Assembly (NCBI RefSeq): GCF_947179165.1 | Contig: NC_077242.1 | Coordinates: 46,641,097 to 46,705,096, forward strand | DNA: 64,000 bases | From: Solanum dulcamara | Taxonomy: Eukaryota; Streptophyta; Magnoliopsida; Solanales; Solanaceae | Direction: 5' to 3' | In this document: positions 46,638 through 57,530 of the stretch, one piece after another | Layout: the number at the start of each line of letters is the position of its first letter | How positions within the stretch are numbered: position 1 is the stretch's first letter | Notes under the pieces: model-generated | Told to the model about the DNA's origin: nothing | The model's database searches: none | Seen by the model: the letters and a program-made list of their open reading frames with translations, nothing else | Translations under genes and position numbers: made by a program

Positions 46638-48616
46638 TGTAACATCCCTCAAAATGCTCACAAATGCCTTAAAAAGTCTTGGGATTAGGCCGCTCATTTA
46701 ACGCATTATCCTTAATCTTTTCGAAAAATCTGAGTTCGGAATATCAACAGAAAGTCAAAACCTGCAGAAAAATATTTCAATGGATTTTTAGGACCCGTAG
46801 ATCAAAAGATAGATCTCTCAAGAAACTGCAAAAAATAGAAAGGTCCGTGACAAGTCCGTGTCACAAACTTGGAAAGGGTTTTCTTGCCGAGTTGGATTTT
46901 TAGTAAGGGCATTTTAGACTTTTTCCAAATTGTTAGCTAATGAACCTAGACATTTTTAAGACCTAATTCAACTCTATAAATTACCATAAACCTCTAATTT
47001 TATTCATTCTTCTAAAAATCACCTACTCAAATATTTCTCTCTCTACAAAAGACTCTCAAGGGGTTCATTGAAGACTTCAAGTAAATTCACTCAAGCTCCC
47101 CATCAAACCTCTCAAGTTCTTCTAAATTATTTGGTCTTCTTACTTAAGGTATGTGGGTATTGATTCATGGATCCTTTCATCCATGAAGCCCAATCAATTT
47201 TTTAAGGTTTTCTATCAAATTAAAGTATGGTGTTTTATGATCTCTATTCCTATTGCATGTTTTTTGATTCAAAGTATGATCATGAGTCAATTTTGATATA
47301 AATTGATGGTTATTGCATTAAATTGAAGATTTTTCCATGAATTCTCCTATTTTGACTTCTAGGGTTCATGATGTAAAATATAAGTATTTTCAATTTTACT
47401 TTCAAATAATATTATCTTTATTAATTATGTATGGTATAAAAGAAAGTTTATGATCATGTATATTTTCAAGTCAATTTCATGATTTTCAAGTCAATTGATC
47501 ATACATTCAAGTCTTACCTTAATTTCAAGTATAAGCTATGATGATGAATTTCTAAGTATGAATTATGTCTATGTATTTATAATTATAATAATGAAAGGAC
47601 AATTCTCATATTCTAAGTATATTATAAAAATGAGCTACTCTATGATATCAAACCTATGATAATGACTATGATATATGAAATTATTATTTCTATGCTATGC
47701 ATGTGTTCCGTGGGATTTGACTTAGCACCAAATGTGGATTGGGGTGGGGGCTCGAAATATGGGGTCCTTATATAAAGTCTCTTTTCTCATAACTATGTGC
47801 CACCGTAGGTTGCCTTCATTGGCCTAGCTAGTGGATTCACATATAGTGTATGTATGACCCGTCTAGCGAGGTAAAGTCTACTTTGGTAAGTAGATTCCCT
47901 TTTCCTCCGATGTAGGGGCACCATTGAGATTCCATGTTATAGATTGCATGGTCTTATCGTCTGTTATGGTTCCAATCCCACATATGTATGGTCATTTTTA
48001 TGTTTTAAATGACTAATCCTATCTTTTACTTTATATGATACTCTTATGGTTTATTATGCATTGATTCTTCTTAAAGACTACTTATGATTTTTACTACTTT
48101 TTCTATCATGCTATTTTAAAAAGGTCATTTGTACAAACATGGTTTTTTTATGCATTACATTGCCTATATACTTAGTACATTCCAACGTACTAATGCATAC
48201 TTTTGCCTACATTGTCTCATATTATAGGGGTTGAGGTTGAAGATCATATTCCTCTACGTGGCTAGTTAAGCTTTCCTATCGGCAGTGTTTATGGTGAGTC
48301 CTCATCTATCGTGGACTAGTCATTGGGTTGGCTAGTATTTTTTAAAGACCATTGTTATGTTTAATATTGAGGGTAAGCTAGGGACATGTCTTAGCTCTCG
48401 GCCATATTCATGAGTAGAGGCATCTAATTGGACAAATATTTTGAGCTTATGTTGTCATGTGTCGTTCTTAAATTTCTATTCATGATTTAGACTCTCTTAT
48501 GATGTTTCCGCTTTTATTTTACCTTGTGTATGCTTATTATATGTACATGAGGCTTGTTTGAGCCCTTCGAGTTTCGATCGCTGTATTACCACTAGGCCCT
48601 AGGTCAGGTCATGACA
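46638..48616 (+). repeat. E9 3' LTR
   Basis: Starts TGTAACATCCCTC and ends GGTCATGACA; 1979 bp. Followed at once by the TATCA duplication. The ORFs at 46354-46599 and 46679-46903 are not genes: the first is 3' UTR, the second LTR. Confidence 0.9.
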
Positions 48617-49974
48617 TATCATATAAAAGTAAAAAGAGGATTATTCCTTTAAAACATTATACATACCATACATATGTGGGAGATTAAAAGTCATTTTGAG
48701 AGTTTCAAGTCTTTTTGAGAGATACTATTAACCAACATAAACCATGGAAGTATAACATGGAGTCCGGTGTTTATGTCACACCCCAAAAGGAGAGGGCCCA
48801 TACTTGCCAAGATACAAACCATGATGTCTATGTGGATTCACTAAGCTATTATGGAATCAACTCTCAACTAACTGGTGACCCTAAAAAATTAAGCCTATAC
48901 TAACGGGTGACCCTTCTTCCTACTGTAGTACATGATTATGTGAAAATGAGAATTCTACTAACGGTCTCATGACTCTACTAATGGGTGAGCCTCTATCCCA
49001 AGGTCTACTTGGTGCTTGGGTTATAACTCTCAACAGCATATCATGCATAGTATATCATAAGCTTGTCGTAGATCATAATTCATACACTTGTTCATAAGAG
49101 TAGATCATTATCATGCGATACATGTAATATGGGTGTTGACCTTCCATCATTACGAATCCTTTTCATAAAATCATTTTTAGGGTCTTAAGTCACCCTCTTC
49201 ATAAAACTTTCTTGAAACATCATTAAAATATCACTCAAGACCTTGCATGTGTTGTTCATAATAATTCATTGAAAATTCCTTTGAAATTCATGATAAGAGA
49301 TATACTTGAAAAAATAGTGAAATCATGAATAAATGATCAATTGACTTGAATTGATGTTGATCGGCAGACCTTTTCGATCCCAAAACAAAGAGAGTTTGAC
49401 TCTTTTTTTTGCTCATTAAGATGAAGCTTCTTTGAAGATCATACTGAGAAAAAGAAGAAATCATGAAATTGAATTGAAAACATGCATGATCATATACTTG
49501 ATAATAACACATCCATATTTCATGAAAATAATATCAATTGGAAGAATAATTGAAAATACCCATAATCCATATCATGAACTCTAAAGATAAATATAGGAAA
49601 ATTCAAAGAAAAACTCTTCAATTCCATGCAATAACCATGTATATTTTCATAATCATAATTTGAATCAAAATTTATGTAATAGAAATACAAATCATAAATT
49701 TCATAAAAATACATAAATTTAGAGTTTGATGGAGAACTTGAGAGAATTCCTTGAATGTCTTCAATGGAGTTTTTGAAAGATTTTGTAGAGAAAACATTAT
49801 TTGAATAGATGAATTATGGTAGAATAAAGAAATATAGGGATTTATGTTAGTTTATAGAGTTAAATTAGATCCTAAAAACATCCAGATTTATTAACTAATA
49901 GTTAGGGAAATATCTAAAGTGTCCCTACTTAAAAACTGAATTCGTACGGAAAACTTAACGCAAGTGTCACGATC
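48617..49974 (-). repeat. E8 LTR, internal part
   Basis: Continuation of the E8 LTR on the minus strand beyond E9. Shared blocks include CTTAGCACCAAGTAGACC-like text at 49000 and CATGGAATCCG... at 48750 in reverse. It ends near AAAAACTGAATTCG, corresponding to E2 7760, so the LTR start is missing. Small ORFs (48715-48903, 49288-49512, 49520-49714) are LTR noise. Confidence 0.8.
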
Positions 49975-50734
49975 CAAACTAGGGCCTAGATGTGACACGA
50001 TGATTAGGATTCCCAAATAAACCCCAACCAAACCTATTAACATATCATAAACATATATAAGGTAACATATAAGTGGAAACTCATAAAAGTCTAAGAATAT
50101 AATATAACTAGAATGAAGTAAGACAACATAGACTCCATATATATATGTCCAACATGCCTCTACATGACTACATAGGCGGGGACTAGGACCTATTCCTAGC
50201 TCACCCTAAATAAAAGTAAAAAAAATATAAGGAACAACGAAAATCCAAGTTTCTTGTCCTTAGCACATGAGGACTTACCAATAATAGAAATAGTACTAAT
50301 TCTCTAGCTAGGAGTAAAGTGTGCGTGATCATCCGATCCTACATTATGATACAATGTAGGCAAAAATATGTGGTAGTACATTTGAATGTACTAAGTAAGT
50401 GAGAAGTATGCAATGCATGACATAGGACATGGTAGTTCAATGGAAAAGCTTTAAAACATTGTAAAACTCCTTTAAAAGCATCATAAGACATAAGATATGG
50501 TTAATGCAAAACTCATAAGTAAATCATAAGTAGTCATAAGAATGATCAATGAACAATAACCCATAAGAGTATCATATAAAAGTCAATAGATGATTAGTTA
50601 TTTAAAATATTTTATGGACCATACATATGTAGGAGATAACCATAACAAAAATTAAGACCATGCGAGCAATAACATGGAATCCGATGATCCCTACATCGAG
50701 AAGAGGGAAGGCTACTTGCCAAGGTACTCTGTCG

Positions 50735-50761
50735 CATCATCATCATCTTCATCATCATCAT
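50735..50761 (+). repeat. CAT trinucleotide microsatellite
   Basis: Nine trinucleotides, all CAT except one CTT in the middle, within the E10 LTR. It is absent from the other family A LTRs at this place. Confidence 0.85.
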
Positions 50762-51760
50762 TAGAACCGGGTACTTTCCGCAAGTTCTCTTTTCCTATGG
50801 TGGTACGCAGTTATGGGACTAGGGATTGCTACAAAGTCTTAAGTCAAACCCCCACCTCAATGTCCTCTTGGTGCTAAGTCAACATCCCACGGAATACATA
50901 TCGTATCATAATATAAATATACATCATATGAGTAGCTCAATTTTCATAATATAATTCATGTAATGTGGGTGTTGGCCTTCCATCAATTCTTTTTCGTAAA
51001 AGCATCATTAGAGTATTAAGGTGAAAACATGAATATATGATCAATTGACTTGGAAAGCATGAAATTGTATTGATAACATGCATGGAAATATACTTTATAT
51101 CAATCCATATATAATTTATGAAAATAATATCAATTGGATGTATAATTGAAAATATCCGTAATACATATCATGAATCCTAAAGATACATGTAGGAAAATTC
51201 ATAAAAAAACCTCTTCAATTATATGAAATAACCATTAATTTATATTAAAATAGATTCATAATCATAATTAGAATCATAATTCATGCAATTGAAAAAGAGA
51301 TCATATAACCCATAAAAATGCATACTTGATTTGATTGAAAAAGTAGAGAATTTATTGGGATCCATGGGTGAAAGTACCATTGGATTAAATTGTTACACCC
51401 CACATCTTTGAATTCGGAAGGTTCCTTAAGTTACTTAGAAGCTAGTATGTGAGCTACTTAAGTTACGACCCTATTGAATAACTCTAAGAAGGGAGATTGT
51501 GATACCCCATGGTAGGGAAGATTGGAAATAGGGTCAAGAGAAGTCGGAAGGAGTTGGAGGCCAAGTAACGAGTCGTAGGACTCGACTTATCTACGTAAAC
51601 TACTAAGTTAGAAGTATTACATATGGGAGTTAGTTGATTACATACCAAGCTTATGTAACAAGGGTTTCATAGGCTCTTAAAGTGAGACGAGATTACGCAC
51701 GAGATTACGAACCCACGGGGAAGAGAAAAAAAATTTGCGGGGCAGCCAATGGGAGGGTGA

Positions 51761-51933
51761 CACGTGGCAGCACCTAAACAAGCAGGTGACCCACCTGCTT
51801 GGATTCAAGTAGGTGACCCACCTTCTTGGGGGAGGTGGGCTCCACTGCCACGTGGCAGCCCCACATGGAATGCATGGATACGGTGGCCCAATAGGGGCTG
51901 GACACAGTCTCCCTTAGGGGCTGACACGTGTCA
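51761..51933 (+). promoter_or_regulatory. G-box/ABRE-like cluster with palindromes in the E11 5' LTR
   Basis: CACGTG at 51761-51766, at 51849-51854 (within GCCACGTGGC) and at 51925-51930 (within the perfect palindrome TGACACGTGTCA, 51922-51933). A hairpin with 10-bp arms CAAGCAGGTG and CACCTGCTTG lies at 51779-51801. All sit within 190 bp upstream of the TATA box, where plant bZIP and bHLH factors usually act. The effect on expression is inference. Confidence 0.6.
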
Positions 51934-51948
51934 CCCCTTGGACCACCC

Positions 51949-51955
51949 ATATAAG
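51949..51955 (+). promoter_or_regulatory. TATA box of the E11 5' LTR
   Basis: ATATAAG; the same at 59729-59735 in the 3' LTR. About 560 bp into the LTR, like the E4 TATA. Confidence 0.55.
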
Positions 51956-54295
51956 TTGATATGTATCCTAAAACTTCAGTTCATTCACAAATTTCCAGCA
52001 AGCAACGTGAAAGAAAAAAAAAGCCTAAGAGCTAAGCAGAAAAACTCGACGGCTTGGGAGAACAAATAGGTAAGTCCCGTTTTAGTTTCATAAATTAATT
52101 AATTATCGTATACTAAGATGATATTGAAGTATTAGTAGTATTAAATTAGGATTTGATGCAGCAAAAAACAGACAGCAAGCTGCCACGGAGGTTCAACGCG
52201 CTAAAAGAAATTCCGAGGCGCGATTTTGGCAAGTTTTAGCCAATTTCGGGAAAGGTAAGTTCTTCTCCTCTAATTTGAAGTTTATGAGGTTAAATTAGGG
52301 TGTATTACACACCTTAGTATCTGCTGTAAGTTGGGGAAAAGGTTAGAAAAGTTCGGCGTTCGAAATAATCAAAATTGGAATCGCTATAGTTAATTGTAAT
52401 CAAATAATGTGTTGCGCTTGTGGTGTGTGACTGCTGGTCGTGTGGTGAGTTGTTAGGGTGCTGAAATGTGTGTTGATAAGGGAATAGGGGGCTTCTGGTT
52501 GCATCCACACGACCCTCTGCTTTGCAATTAAAGAATTCACGAAAGAAAGATTAAAAACCCTAGTTTTGGTATCGTAGTTTCGAATGAAATTTTGGAGGTT
52601 TATATGGTGTAATATTGTCATAATATGCATATGTATGGGCTGCTGGTTGTATTGTTGATTTGTCTGCAGGTGCTAAGGACATGGTTGGAAATTTGGATAG
52701 GGCACATTATAGGGGAGGTGCTGTCCGATTTCCGTTAACATCCTAGCTAGTTAAGGAACTAGTCAAGAAGGCGAGCGAGGGAATAAATGCTATGAATACT
52801 AACGAGTAGCCTAGGTTGCTGAAAAGTCCAAGGTTGTTAATACTCGCCTTACTTCCATGTTAAATAGGTTTCGAGGACGACGACGTAGACACGACTAAGG
52901 GAAATCCATAAGAGGTATGTAAAGCCTATTCCTTCTTTCCTTTTGGCATGTCGTAGAGGTAAGTAAGAAGTGATATGATTGCTGAAGAAATTCCATTCCT
53001 AAGTGTCTCTTATTCATTTCTGGATGTTGAACTTTTATAGTAGTTGAACCACCTTCCTTGAACTTTCTATGTGCTAAGGACTTGATGAACATACGATCTC
53101 CTAACTGTAAGACTATATGAAAACAAGTGCTCCTAAGTTCATAAATGGTTAGTATTACTTTAGTACATGTCTAGGGTTCCTGAGACCCTAACTAGTATAG
53201 CCCTTAATGGCATTTAGAGGACATTTGAAATGATTACATTACAATCCTGATTTTTAGACGATAGCTTATTTTTCTTTTACGGTCGAGTCTTCGATAATGA
53301 TTTAAATTGCATACAGTTGTTCATTACTCTACTCGTGTATATGGTAACACATCTTTCACTGAGTCCCGGGCCGGGGTATGTTCTCGTGCGCAGTTCACTG
53401 CAAAACTCTCTTAGTCCCTCACTAGAGGGCCGGGATACGCATGTATATATATATGATGATGATGTGTTGTAATAAGATGGTGATGGCACTGGATCTATGA
53501 CGGTCCTACAGGTATGCTTTACTGGTTCCCTGAAAGGGGCCGGTTATATTGTATAATTTCATCATGCATGTTTATACTTCACAAGATCTAAGTACAAATT
53601 TCTTATTTGTTATTCTACCCCCTGCTTCTCTGTTATTGATATACCTCCAGTTATGCTATATTATATTTTACATATTCAGTACATATGTCGTACTGACCCC
53701 CTTCCTATGGGGGGCTGCGTTCATGTCCGTAGGTACATGTATACAGTTGGGGGATCCGCTAGTGTAGGAGTCCCACTCAGCAGTCCAGAAGTGCTCCATT
53801 GTGCTGGAGCCTGATTTTGGTACTAAACTTTGATATATATATTCAGTTGGGTACGGGTACGATGGGGGCCCTGTCCCGTCTTATGTTACTGTACTTCTTA
53901 CTCATAGAGGTCTGTAGATACGGATGTGGGTTGTGTGTGTATGTGGATTGTATATGATTTGTTGATGTACGTATGTACAGCTGTACTGATATGACTTATG
54001 ATTTAGGGCATTCCCTGTGTCGTGGCGGCCTTGTCGGCTCGCGTATATGTGTATTATGGAATGACCCTATATGTTATAATAGCCTTATCGGCTTGTATGT
54101 TTCCTTACCTGTGGATACATTTTGGAGTATAAATAGGAGATGGGTTATGTATAGTTGGCAGGGGTGTTGTGCACCACATTTATAAACAAGAGGCTACAGT
54201 ACATTTAGGATGTTATTTTCTTTCTTATCATAGATCGTGCTATAGAGCTATGTTTTAGGATGATCCTTTACTAACCTACCTTCATGGTTACAGTG

Positions 54296-55584
54296 ATGCT
54301 TCCACGGAAAGCAACCACTACCTAGAAGGGCAAGTCAGCAGCTGAGGAAACTAGTCAGACCCCGAGAGTTACCAAGGCCCGTGCCCAGTCTATGCCGAGG
54401 ATTGTACTTCAGTCGGCGAGCTCAACTACGCCGCCACTCCCAGAGGAGTTTAGGGCAGCAGCAGCTGCAGATCCTGAACCTCCAGCTCCACAGCATGGGG
54501 CGAAAGACAGAGCTATGAGAGATGCAGTACAATTACTGACTGGACTGATGGAAGGACAGGCTCGGAGGCATGGCCCAGATGATGCAAATAGACAAGATAG
54601 CTTAAGGGTTCGTGACTTCCTAGCCTGCAATCCCCCAGAATTTCATGGGTCGAAATCTGCAGAGGACCCACAGGAGTTCATTCGACAAATGCAGCGTACT
54701 CTGCGAATCATTAAGGCCTCAAAGATTGAGTCAGTGGAATTAGCCTCCTATCGGCTGCGTGATGTGGCTACTAACTGGCACGAGTCTTGGGAGTTATCGA
54801 GGGGCGAGGCTGCTCCTCCAGCTGAATGGGATGAATTTACGAAAGCCCTTCTTAGCCACTTTCTGCCTCCGGAAATGAAATGAGCCAGGGTTGATAAATT
54901 TTTATAGTTAAAGCAGAACGGCAGGAGTATTCGCGACTATATCCTCGAGCTTGACTTATTGGCGAGGCACGCCCCCATAGTTATGGCAGATATGACAGAC
55001 AGGGTGCATCGGTACGTCATGGGCTTGGACCTTTATTTGGTTGATAGCTGTATGGTCATGGCTTCTTAGCCAGGCATGGATATTGCCCAGGTACAGGCAT
55101 ACGCCCAAGGGGTAGAAGAGCGACATAGAATGCGACAGCCCGATAGAGGGTTTGATAGAAATCCGCCTAAGAGGGCTAGGTCAGTTGGTTATCTGGGGGA
55201 ATTTCATAGCGGGCGGTTCCAGCAGTTTGGCAGATATCCCTCCCAGCCAGCTTGGAGTATACCTCCACAATTTCCAGGTGGAAGAGTTGAGAGCACCAGA
55301 TACTCGGGTCCCGATCAAAGCTCCAGAGTTACTGGTGTGCAGGTGGACCAGAGTTCTCGATAGTCAAGACCACTAGTACCCTAGTGTCCCCGTTGTAATA
55401 GACTTCATTTTGGGGAATGTCGCTGAAGTACAGGTGCCTATTTTTGTTGTGGCCGCCAAGGCCATATTGCGAGGGAATGTCCATTTAAAATTACTCCAGG
55501 TGGTATGGCTCAGCCAACTGGGTCAGTTGCGAGTTCTTCTTCTTCTGTGGCTATGCGCCCCAATGAGGTGGGGTATGTAGATAC
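54296..55584 (+). pseudogene. gag of E11
   Basis: The ATG at 54296 reads MLPRKATTT and meets TAG at 54323-54325, after which the same frame is open to TGA at 54881. The open part has a low-complexity N-terminus and the Retrotrans_gag capsid domain (RVRDFLACNPPEFHGSK at about 54605, then DPQEFIRQMQRTL, ASYRLRDVATNWHESW). The frame continues past further stops (about 54905, 55067, 55361, 55376) through MDIAQVQAYAQGVEER. The nucleocapsid carries CPRCNRLHFGEC and a knuckle reading Y-F-C-C-GRQGHIAREC, in which the first Cys of CCHC is Tyr. No frameshift until the gag-PR border at about 55585. Confidence 0.88.
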
Positions 55585-55585
55585 C

Positions 55586-56264
55586 GGTAGGCTGTGGTAG
55601 AGGTCGTGGTGGAGCTTCTAGTTCTGGCGGCCCTTCTAACCGTATATATGCTTTGGCCAGTAGACAGGATCAGGAAGCGTTGCCAAATGTAGTCACAAGT
55701 ACATTATCAATCTTCTCTCGGGACGTATATGCCTTGATGGATCCCGGTTCTACTTTATCATATATATCTCCTTTTATTGCTAATAGAATTGGAATTAAGC
55801 CTGAATTAATAGAATCATTTGAGGTGGCTACACCAGTAGGAGACTCTCTTGTGGTGAAACAAGTATATAGAAATTGCCCGGTGGATGTATACAGTCATCA
55901 TACCTTGGCTGATTTGATAGAATTGGATATGGTGGAGTTTGATGTTATTATGGGTATGGACCGGTTAGCCTCGTGTCATGCCAATGTAGATTGTAGGAAC
56001 AAAGTGGTTCAGTTCCAGTTCCCTGGTGAACCAATTGTTGAGTGGGCAGGAAATACAGCATCGCCGAAGGGTAAATTTATTTCATACCTTAAGGCAAGGA
56101 AATTAATTAGAAAGGGGTGTATTTATCATTTAGTCCGCGTGCATGATCTAGAAGCGAAGGTGCCAAATTTTCAGTCAGTGCCTGTGGTTAATGAATATCC
56201 AAATGTGTTCCGAGATGAACTCCCAGGTCTTCCTCCCGAACGAGAGATAGAGTTCACGGTAGAT
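55586..56264 (+). pseudogene. Protease domain of E11
   Basis: Aspartic protease that would cut the polyprotein. The long open frame starts upstream of MASRQDQEALPNVV (55653). The active site reads LMDPGSTLSYIS with Asp codon 55740-55742, so D-P-G replaces the usual D-S/T-G; E1 and E3 have the same. The flap-like VATPVGDSLVV and the MVEFDVIMGMDRL motif follow, then the linker SYLKARKLIRKGCIYHLVRV. It is intact over its own length and broken only later, in RT. Confidence 0.88.
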
Positions 56265-57068
56265 GTGCCACCAGATACTCAACCTATCTCTATTCCCCCA
56301 TATAGAATGGCACCTGCGGAGTTAAAGGAGCTAAAGGATCAGCTGAAGGACTTGCTGGAAAAGGGCTTTATTAGGCCCAGCACATCCCCATGGGAAGCGC
56401 CGGTATTATTTGTTAAAAAAAAGATGGATCGCTGCGAATGTGTATTGACTATAGGCAGCTGAACAAGGTAACAATTAAGAACAGATATCCCCTCCCCAGG
56501 ATTGATAATTTGTTTGACCAGTTGCAGGGTGCTAAATGCTTTTCAAAGATAGACCTGCGGTCATGCTACCATCTGATACGGGTAAGAGAAGCGGATATCC
56601 CAAAGACCACATTCAGAACTCGATACGGGCATTATGAGTTCAAAGTGATGTCTTTTGGGTTGAAAAATGCTCCAGCGGTGTTTATGGACTTAATGAACCG
56701 AGTGTTCAAACAATTTTTAGATTTGTTCGTGATCGTATTTATTGATGATATTTTGGTCTATTCACGATCAGAAAAGGAACACGCGGATCATTTAAGGGTG
56801 GTACTGGGAATACTCCAACAACAGAAATTATACGCTAAGTTTTCTAAATGTGAATTTTGGTTAACTTCAGTGGCTTTTCTGGGACATATTGTTGGGATAG
56901 AGGGTATCCGCGTAGATACGCAGAAGATCGAGGCCGTGAAGGCCTTTCCAAGACCTACAACCCCTATGGAGGTACGTAGTTTTTTGGGGTTAGCAGGATA
57001 CTACCGGAGGTTCATGGAAAAGTTTGCTTCCATTTCGACTCCTTTAACAAGACTGACTCAAAAGGCGG
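56265..57068 (+). pseudogene. Reverse transcriptase domain of E11
   Basis: RNA-dependent DNA polymerase. Begins [17 protein letters not shown] and [14 protein letters not shown]. An eight-A run (56415-56422) shifts the frame; the new frame is open at 56438-57184 and carries [23 protein letters not shown] (first catalytic Asp; Gly changed to Cys), [14 protein letters not shown], the catalytic FIDD at 56738-56749, and [12 protein letters not shown] second indel near 57060 returns reading to the protease frame. Apart from these two shifts no stop interrupts the domain. Confidence 0.93.
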
Positions 57069-57530
57069 TTGTTCCAGTGGACTGTTGCTTGCGAACGAAG
57101 CTTCCAATTATTAAAGGAGAAATTGACTACGACTCCTGTTGTAACTCTTTCAGAAGGACCAAATGTCCTTGTTATTTATTGTGATGCTTCCAGTATTGGG
57201 CTTGGATGTGTATTGATGCAGCATGGTAAAGTTATAGCTTATGCCTCTCGACAACTCAGAAAACATAAAAAGAATTACCCAACTCATGACTTGGAATTGG
57301 CAGTGGTGATTCATGCCTTGAAAATATGGAGGCACTATTTATATGGCGTACATGTTGATATCTATACAGATCATAAAAGCCTCCAGTATATTTTCAAACA
57401 GAAGGAATTGAACTTACGGCAGAGAAGGTGGTTAGAATTGCTGAAAGACTATGATGTCGACATCTTATACCACCCTGGGAAAGCGAATGTGGTAGCAGAT
57501 GCGCTTAGCCATAAATCAATGGGTAGCTTG
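57069..57530 (+). pseudogene. RNase H domain of E11
   Basis: Open and in the same frame as the protease and the rest of pol. Motifs: [17 protein letters not shown] (first catalytic Asp), [17 protein letters not shown] (Glu), [14 protein letters not shown] (Asp), and [14 protein letters not shown] (final His/Asp region). It degrades the RNA template during reverse transcription. No defect is visible in this domain itself, but it is out of frame with RT. Confidence 0.93.

Larger units (their letters stand above)
41930..48616 (+). mobile_element. E9, internally deleted family A element with target duplication
   Basis: Complete LTRs at both ends (41930-43892 and 46638-48616) flanked by TATCA at 41925-41929 and 48617-48621. 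The internal region is only 2.7 kb. gag is present, but PR is cut, RT and RNase H are deleted and the integrase is replaced by about 467 bp of unrelated sequence. It moved after E8 was in place and must have used proteins from another element if the deletions predate insertion. Confidence 0.92.
41038..49974 (-). mobile_element. E8, family A element 5' part on the minus strand, split by E9
   Basis: On the minus strand: LTR (49974-48617 and 41929-41294), primer site (41289-41278), leader and the first 13 codons of gag (41075-41038). E9 sits inside the LTR, and the sequence continues across it (AGAGTATCA then TATCATATAAAAGT), matching the uninterrupted order in E10 at 50567. The first roughly 240 bp of the LTR are missing where the E10 terminus lies at 49975. 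Confidence 0.8.
51391..54165 (+). repeat. E11 5' LTR, 3' end deleted
   Basis: Starts TGTTACACCCCACATC. It matches the 3' LTR (59241-61999) closely up to AGTTGGCAGGGGT at 54165. The final 56 bp of LTR, the primer site and the first part of the leader are missing. Carries three CACGTG motifs (51761, 51849, 51925), a palindrome (51779-51801), a TATA box (51949) and donor-like AGGTAAGTCC at 52069. The ORFs at 53549 and 61328 are duplicates of each other by LTR identity, not genes. Confidence 0.9.

Noticed and set aside
50674..50877. 67-codon ORF with a serine run.
   Set aside because: The serine run is the CAT/CTT microsatellite in the E10 LTR.
53549..53767. A 72-residue hydrophobic ORF repeated at 61328-61546.
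   Set aside because: Both copies lie at the same place in the two LTRs of E11; the match follows from LTR duplication, and E4 and E6 do not keep the frame.
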